Assembly (NCBI GenBank): GCA_902793605.1
Contig: CADBEB010000021.1
Coordinates: 24,315-88,314 of the forward strand
Length of the DNA stretch: 64,000 bases
Direction of reading: 5' to 3'
DNA from: an uncultured Eubacteriales bacterium
GTDB lineage: Bacteria > Bacillota > Clostridia > Christensenellales > Aristaeellaceae
A program made the translations under genes and the position numbers. A model generated the notes under the pieces. The model made no database searches. It saw nothing but the letters and a program-made list of their open reading frames with translations, and was not told where the DNA came from. Shown piece after piece: positions 59,644 to 64,000 of the stretch (position 1 is its first letter; each line of letters opens with the position of its first letter).

Positions 59644-60105
59644 CTACGTTATATCTATATTCAGTTCTCCTTTCTCCATAAACACTTCTATTTGTAGCCT
59701 TTCATCCGCTCGGTTTGTATTTCCTTTCAGTCGGAGGATATAATAGCCACTAGGTAAATCGTGAACATATTCACCGCTCACTACACCTTCCGAGTACCCT
59801 TCTCCAAATGAAGATACATACTCTCCCGCTCTGTTAAACAGCTGAAAGTGGATCATGTTAAATCGATTGTTAGGAACATGGGTCATCATATTGATTCTAC
59901 CGTCCAACTGGATTTCTATTCCTGCTGATAAATATATTCCCTGATTTATTGCTTTCCAACCTATCTCCTCAACAGTAATCCTGGCTCCATCGTTAACAGA
60001 AAGTCCGTATGAAACCTTGGGTATGCTCCTGATAATATACTTTACTGTTTTCTCGCATTTCCCATCAATAAAATCAGATGCAAACAGTTCTTCCTTCTTA
60101 ATTAC
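59644..60105 (-). pseudogene. C-terminal fragment of an unknown gene cut by the ISL3 element
   Basis: A frame is open from the insertion-sequence end at ~60105 to TAG 59644, about 153 codons. It reads EELFASDFIDGKCEKTV, then KYIIRSIPKVSYGLSVNDGA, and ends ERLQIEVFMEKGELNIDIT. The composition is beta-rich, like a C-terminal carbohydrate or sandwich domain. No N-terminal half is present on the other side of the element (only 37 bp before the next gene), so insertion was accompanied by deletion or rearrangement. 59507-59643 is AT-rich with no gene. Family not recognised. Confidence 0.65.
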
Positions 60106-61657
60106 GGTTCAATCACTAAATCTGTGTGATGGTATGTTTCGGACATAACCCTGACGGCTCATGTCGAAGAGCTTCAGGAAGAAGTATTCATCATCGGGGT
60201 AATCATAGCCGTGCCTCTTGAGTGTCTTGATTTTCTGGTTAATTCCCTCGATCTTGCCCGCAGATATCCGGTATGTCGCATGAGCTATGATTCCTTCAAA
60301 ATGCTTGTCCAGCAGATTCCGGAACCAGAGGAGATGAGTATTGCCGGTAGCTTCACAGATATCCATGATGTCAATGATTCTGTCAGCCATCTGGGCTTCG
60401 TCGGTCATCCGGTAAGCATCCGCAAGCTTCTCCTTGATCAGGTCAACCGTGAATAGGAGCTTGTTCTCCAGAAAGAGCTCGTCGTATCTGGCCTCATGAC
60501 CGCCCTTGCGGACAACGTCCTCGGTTTTGAACAAATCGCTGCCCTTGTGAAGGATCTTTCTCTCTGCTGCTTCTTCATCCTTCTTTCGTAGCGTGGAGCG
60601 GTTGGAAGTCAGGATGTAGCGTGTCTTCTTGAGTGCTCTGGCCGCATCAATGTTGCCATCCTCAAAGAGGCGTCGTTGTTCATCCTTCCTGATTTCACTG
60701 ACCACCTTATCGTTGAAATTCTTCACGATATGGAAGTAGTCAAACACCAGCTGAATCCATTCACAGCTGTCCTCGAAGACTTCCTGGAAATCGGAGTTCA
60801 TGTCGCAGGCAACAGCCTCGACGCCTTCCATCCACTCCATGCCGACATGGTCAATGAAGTCATATACGACCTGTTTCGTCTTTCCCTTGGCGATCCAGAG
60901 GATATGGCCGGATTTCATATCAATGATATGGGTCGCGTACCGATGACCGTCATGGAGCTTGAATTCATCGATCCCGAGATACTTTGCCTTCCGTTCCGGC
61001 TTGATGAGCTTCTTGCCGTCAATGGTGTACTTCTCCTGAAGACGCTTCTTGTCGATCTCCTTGATGACATTCTTGCCCAGCCCGGTAATCTCGGCAACCT
61101 GCTTGTTGGTGTAAGTCTGGAGTGCAAGCAGATCGCGAGTGTACTGGTACAGAGCGTCCGTAATCATATGGCCGGGAGTCTGGAAGCTGATGAACTGTTC
61201 CTTGACCGCCCCGCAGCCACTGCACCGGAGCTGAACATGAGGAAACCGAAGGCAACTCAGATCACCGCCGAAGCATAGATGTCGGAGTGTGATATCCGGA
61301 TGACTGTTGATATGCATCCGCTTCCCGCACTTGCATCTGCGCTCACTTTCCGGCAAATCCAGTTTCCCCTGAAAGCAGTAAACTGTTCTGCCGGATGCTG
61401 CTTTCCCAACGATGGTTTCTGTGTTGTGAAACCCATACAAACAGCAAGGAATGTGGAGGAATTCTGTTGATTGTTCGAAAACCAGTTGTCCGTTTGCGTC
61501 AGTTCGGATATAATCCATGTCGAGGATCTCCTTATGATTGGATTGTTACATCCGCCAAGATGCAAACCAATCTTACAGGAAGATCCTCATTCTATTCAAG
61601 TGTTTAGGTTCGCTGTGATTCCCCGGTCGGGAATCACACAGAAAAAATGATTGACCC
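60106..61657 (-). mobile_element. ISL3-family insertion sequence, ~1.55 kb
   Basis: Imperfect terminal inverted repeats of 25 bp match at 20 positions: GGTTCAATCAC...TCTGTGTGAT at 60106-60130 and its complement at 61633-61657 (GGGTCAATCAT...TCTGTGTGAT when inverted). They enclose one intact transposase gene. No clear 8-bp target duplication is seen next to the ends, in keeping with an associated rearrangement. Confidence 0.82.
60109..61518 (-). CDS. ISL3-family transposase
   Basis: The 469-aa protein has an N-terminal zinc-finger region with CxC/CxxC pairs (RRCKCGKRMHI, LRCSGCGAVKEQF), a helix-turn-helix (YTNKQVAEITGLGKNVIKEID) and a DDE catalytic domain beginning KYLGIDEFKLHDGHRYATHI, then VEAVACDMNSDFQEV and FDYFHIVKNFNDKV. 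All parts appear intact. The ATG at 61518 has AAGGAG eight bases upstream, and the stop codon lies inside the left inverted repeat. The element is probably still transposition-competent. Confidence 0.93.
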   Translation of the reverse strand: MDYIRTDANGQLVFEQSTEFLHIPCCLYGFHNTETIVGKAASGRTVYCFQGKLDLPESERRCKCGKRMHINSHPDITLRHLCFGGDLSCLRFPHVQLRCSGCGAVKEQFISFQTPGHMITDALYQYTRDLLALQTYTNKQVAEITGLGKNVIKEIDKKRLQEKYTIDGKKLIKPERKAKYLGIDEFKLHDGHRYATHIIDMKSGHILWIAKGKTKQVVYDFIDHVGMEWMEGVEAVACDMNSDFQEVFEDSCEWIQLVFDYFHIVKNFNDKVVSEIRKDEQRRLFEDGNIDAARALKKTRYILTSNRSTLRKKDEEAAERKILHKGSDLFKTEDVVRKGGHEARYDELFLENKLLFTVDLIKEKLADAYRMTDEAQMADRIIDIMDICEATGNTHLLWFRNLLDKHFEGIIAHATYRISAGKIEGINQKIKTLKRHGYDYPDDEYFFLKLFDMSRQGYVRNIPSHRFSD

Positions 61658-61694
61658 AATATTTATATGAAGTCTGGGACATCTCATCGACTTT

Positions 61695-63827
61695 TTAGCT
61701 TTTTCCCATCACCGTTCTCAAAGCCCCACAAACTTTCTCCACATCATCATCAGAAAGCAGTGTGTGGAGAGGCAATGTGAACAGGTTTTTATAATAATCA
61801 TATGTGTATGGATAGTTCTCGATCCCAGCATTCTTATATGCTGTCATCATTGGAAGAGGCTTGTAGTGTACATTAGTACTTACACCTGCTTTAGCCATCT
61901 CTTCAATGATTATATTGCGCTTCTCCACATCCGCTCCCGGAATACGGACAAGATATAGGTGATTGGAACTGTCAGATCCTTCACAATGATGAACCAAATG
62001 TTTCAACCCAAGCTCATCACAGACTGCATCATACTTCTTTATGATCTCTATTCTCCGTTCGAGAAGACCAGGGTATCTGTCCAATTGCTTTAATCCAATT
62101 GCCGCCATAATATCGGTCATATTGCACTTGTACCAAGGCCCAATTATGTCGTATTCCCATGCACCAACCTTGGTCTTTGCCAACGCATCCTTATTCTGGC
62201 CATGGAGAGAGAGAAGCTGGTAGAACTTGTAAATCTCGGTATCGGTCACATTCTTTTCATACACACTCTCCGGCAAACACCATGTACTCGCACCACCTTC
62301 AGCCGTCGTGAAATTCTTCACAGCATGGAAAGAGAAAGATGTGAAATCAGCGATAGCACCGCAATATGTTTTCTTTCTCTCTCCCTTTCCTTTTCCTGTC
62401 CAACCAACTGTTCTACTAGCTCCTAGTGCATGTGCTGCATCGCATACAACAGCAACACGACCAAGACCGGCTTGGATCCGAGATCCGAGATCCAATAGTG
62501 GATTTGAATGATCATTTAGGGGTGTAAACAGGTTCTTCTTTCTCTCCACGATCTCGAACACACGATCATAGTCTGCCACAATACCGCCAAGATCAACCAC
62601 GATAATTGCTTTGGTTTTCTCTGTGATTGCAGCCTCCAGCTTCTCGTAATCCATTTCGGGCATATGAGTAGTTTTATCGCCATCTTTCTGAATATCAACA
62701 AACTTTACAGTCGCTCCGCAATGAATTGCTGCAGATGCTGAGGCGGTGTATGTGTATGCTGGTACAATGACCTCATCGCCCTCTCCCACTCCCAGGATCC
62801 TCAGGTTCAATTCTTCTGCAGCCGTCGCGGAGTTCAAACAAACAACCCTATTGCTCCACTTTTCAACTTCTGCCTCTGTATCGATATCAACCCTACCAGT
62901 CTCTATATATGCCGCCAGTCTTCTCTCCAGGTGCTTTGTTCTAGGTCCTGTCGTAATCCAACCAGATCTTAATGCTTCGCAGACCTCGCTGATTTCAGAC
63001 TCACCGATATCCGGAGGGCTGAACGGTATTACTTTACTTGCAGCTTTCGCCGGTACTGCTACAACCTCTTCATTCTCACCTGAATATGTTAGGTAACCCG
63101 TATTATCTGTGAAAGAAACGCCTTTTTCCTCTGCTATTCCCTTTATCTTGCCACGAAGCGCACTATCCATCTCTGCTTCGCCAATGAAGATTGCTTTGAT
63201 ATCATGTTCGTCGATGATGCGTTCTATATCATCCATCCCATACACAGGAATGCCATCAAACATTTTGCCGGTCATTTCTCCTGTTGTATCCACTACAGCA
63301 ATAGGACGATAGGCAGGACTGTCCTCAACCTGTTTCAAAACAAGATGACCGATATCACTCGTACCAATAACTATGGCATTCTTTGCATTCGGCTTTCCCT
63401 TCAACGTATGCCTTTCGATGACGGCGAGACGATACGCAAAACGGATAAGTGAAACGAAGATGAACTGAAGAACGGCACCGATGATATAGTAGGTGATAGG
63501 CATACGCCGAATAAAGATTATCGTTCCGAGAACTTGTACAATGGTTGTAGCTATATTTGCACCAATGATCCGATTCATATCATTGATGCCAGCATATCTC
63601 CACATCCCACCGTAGAGCTTGAAAATAAAGAAGATAATAATGGAGAGCACTGTGTAAAAGGGTGCAAATCTCGCAAAATCATCAAGCAGATAGCTCACCG
63701 TTGGTCTGAAGTTTCCACCAACATAGAACCGAATCAAGAGAGCAAGATAGTATGCGGCATTAACTGCAACAATATCTAAGAGAATAATCCAGAGGTCGCT
63801 TTTGATCGTTTGTTTGACTTTGTTCAT
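61695..63827 (-). CDS. Fusion of PglF-like membrane/Rossmann N-terminus with DegT aminotransferase
   Basis: The 710-aa protein starts with about four transmembrane helices (10-140: LWIILLDIVAVNAAYYLALLI) and a nucleotide-binding domain AKNAIVIGTSDIGHLVLKQV (148-250), as in the N-terminal part of PglF/CapD/WbpM dehydratases. The dehydratase catalytic domain is missing. From residue ~268 it is a DegT/DnrJ/EryC1 aminotransferase: WITTGPRTKHLE, LNSATAAEELNL, VCDAAHALGAS and SFSFHAVKNFTTAEGG with Schiff-base Lys504. AAAGGAT lies nine bases before the ATG. A membrane-tethered sugar aminotransferase is inferred; its keto-sugar source is not evident. Confidence 0.85.
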   Translation of the reverse strand: MNKVKQTIKSDLWIILLDIVAVNAAYYLALLIRFYVGGNFRPTVSYLLDDFARFAPFYTVLSIIIFFIFKLYGGMWRYAGINDMNRIIGANIATTIVQVLGTIIFIRRMPITYYIIGAVLQFIFVSLIRFAYRLAVIERHTLKGKPNAKNAIVIGTSDIGHLVLKQVEDSPAYRPIAVVDTTGEMTGKMFDGIPVYGMDDIERIIDEHDIKAIFIGEAEMDSALRGKIKGIAEEKGVSFTDNTGYLTYSGENEEVVAVPAKAASKVIPFSPPDIGESEISEVCEALRSGWITTGPRTKHLERRLAAYIETGRVDIDTEAEVEKWSNRVVCLNSATAAEELNLRILGVGEGDEVIVPAYTYTASASAAIHCGATVKFVDIQKDGDKTTHMPEMDYEKLEAAITEKTKAIIVVDLGGIVADYDRVFEIVERKKNLFTPLNDHSNPLLDLGSRIQAGLGRVAVVCDAAHALGASRTVGWTGKGKGERKKTYCGAIADFTSFSFHAVKNFTTAEGGASTWCLPESVYEKNVTDTEIYKFYQLLSLHGQNKDALAKTKVGAWEYDIIGPWYKCNMTDIMAAIGLKQLDRYPGLLERRIEIIKKYDAVCDELGLKHLVHHCEGSDSSNHLYLVRIPGADVEKRNIIIEEMAKAGVSTNVHYKPLPMMTAYKNAGIENYPYTYDYYKNLFTLPLHTLLSDDDVEKVCGALRTVMGKS

Positions 63828-63920
63828 TGTTATATCATCCTTTTATGGTGTTTTCTTCAGAACTGAAAGAAAAGCAATTGTTGCGGAAACAGCCTTGATA
63901 ACAACACAGAAACCATCAAA

Positions 63921-64000
63921 TTAACGTAATAGGTCGACATTAATGGTTTCTAATAATTCCCGAGTCTTCTTCTGAATGGCAGAAACCCTGCTACCGCCAT
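63921..64000 (-). CDS. C-terminal end of a minus-strand gene that starts beyond the window
   Basis: One minus-strand frame (codons from 63998) reads GGSRVSAIQKKTRELLETI and ends NVDLLR before TAA 63923-63921. The other two frames are closed early or short. The 26 visible codons look coding but do not allow a family call. The gap to 63827 (93 bases) is AT-rich. Confidence 0.4.
   Translation of the reverse strand, partial: GGSRVSAIQKKTRELLETINVDLLR

Overview
The window is almost entirely a surface-polysaccharide biosynthesis region. It probably comes from a gut-associated member of the Bacillota (Clostridia-like). That assignment is inference: it rests on strong AGGAGG-type ribosome sites with some GTG/TTG starts, a bile-salt-hydrolase-type gene, a BspA-type leucine-rich-repeat protein with DUF4214 repeats, and GtrB/GtrII-type and other GT-C-like membrane proteins. 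No tRNA, rRNA or CRISPR array was seen. Nearly all genes lie on the minus strand; only a partial sulfatase-like gene (2-928) and one membrane protein (33416-35398) are on the plus strand.

1-9 kb: glycosyltransferases and rmlA/rmlC/rmlB for dTDP-4-keto-rhamnose (no rmlD in the window), then UDP-glucose dehydrogenase and a decayed IS200-type element. 9.5-11.8 kb: an exported repeat protein. 12-23 kb: three GT4 glycosyltransferases, a hexapeptide acyltransferase, the Wzt/Wzm ABC exporter, and RMD, GMD and ManC. This is the gene set expected for an ABC-exported GDP-D-rhamnose polymer of Pseudomonas A-band type. 23-33 kb: a Wzx flippase, GT2 enzymes, a UDP-GlcNAc 2-epimerase, a GtrB/GtrII-like pair, a polytopic protein and an SGNH hydrolase. 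This half is GC-rich and its intergenic gaps are packed with several families of palindromic repeats.

35-37 kb: an AT-richer patch with a bile-salt-hydrolase-like gene and small ORFs. 37.3-43.1 kb: a cassette with ManC/ManA, ColD, ColC, a putative transferase and a Wzy-like protein, which reads as GDP-colitose synthesis. It is bracketed by near-identical 32/33-bp direct repeats. On one side lies a truncated BrnT/DUF497-like toxin and on the other a 72-codon ORF, as though the cassette split a toxin-antitoxin-like module. 43-64 kb is clearly AT-richer: GT2, acyltransferase, a glucuronyl-C5-epimerase-like exported protein, a second Wzx, and five contiguous genes matching WbpA, E, D, B and I, the complete route to UDP-2,3-diacetamido-2,3-dideoxy-D-mannuronic acid. 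GT4 enzymes, a FemAB/GNAT-like protein, a deacetylase and a second Wzy follow. Last come a gene cut by an ISL3-type insertion sequence and an unusual fusion of a PglF-like membrane/Rossmann N-terminus to a DegT aminotransferase.

Together the genes could supply dTDP-L-rhamnose (if rmlD is elsewhere), GDP-D-rhamnose, GDP-colitose, UDP-GlcA, UDP-ManNAc and UDP-ManNAc3NAcA, and export polymers by one ABC route and two Wzx/Wzy-like routes. No initiating polyprenyl-phosphate sugar transferase and no Wzz-like chain-length regulator was recognised. All functional calls come from reading the sequence and from remembered family motifs; no database search was run.
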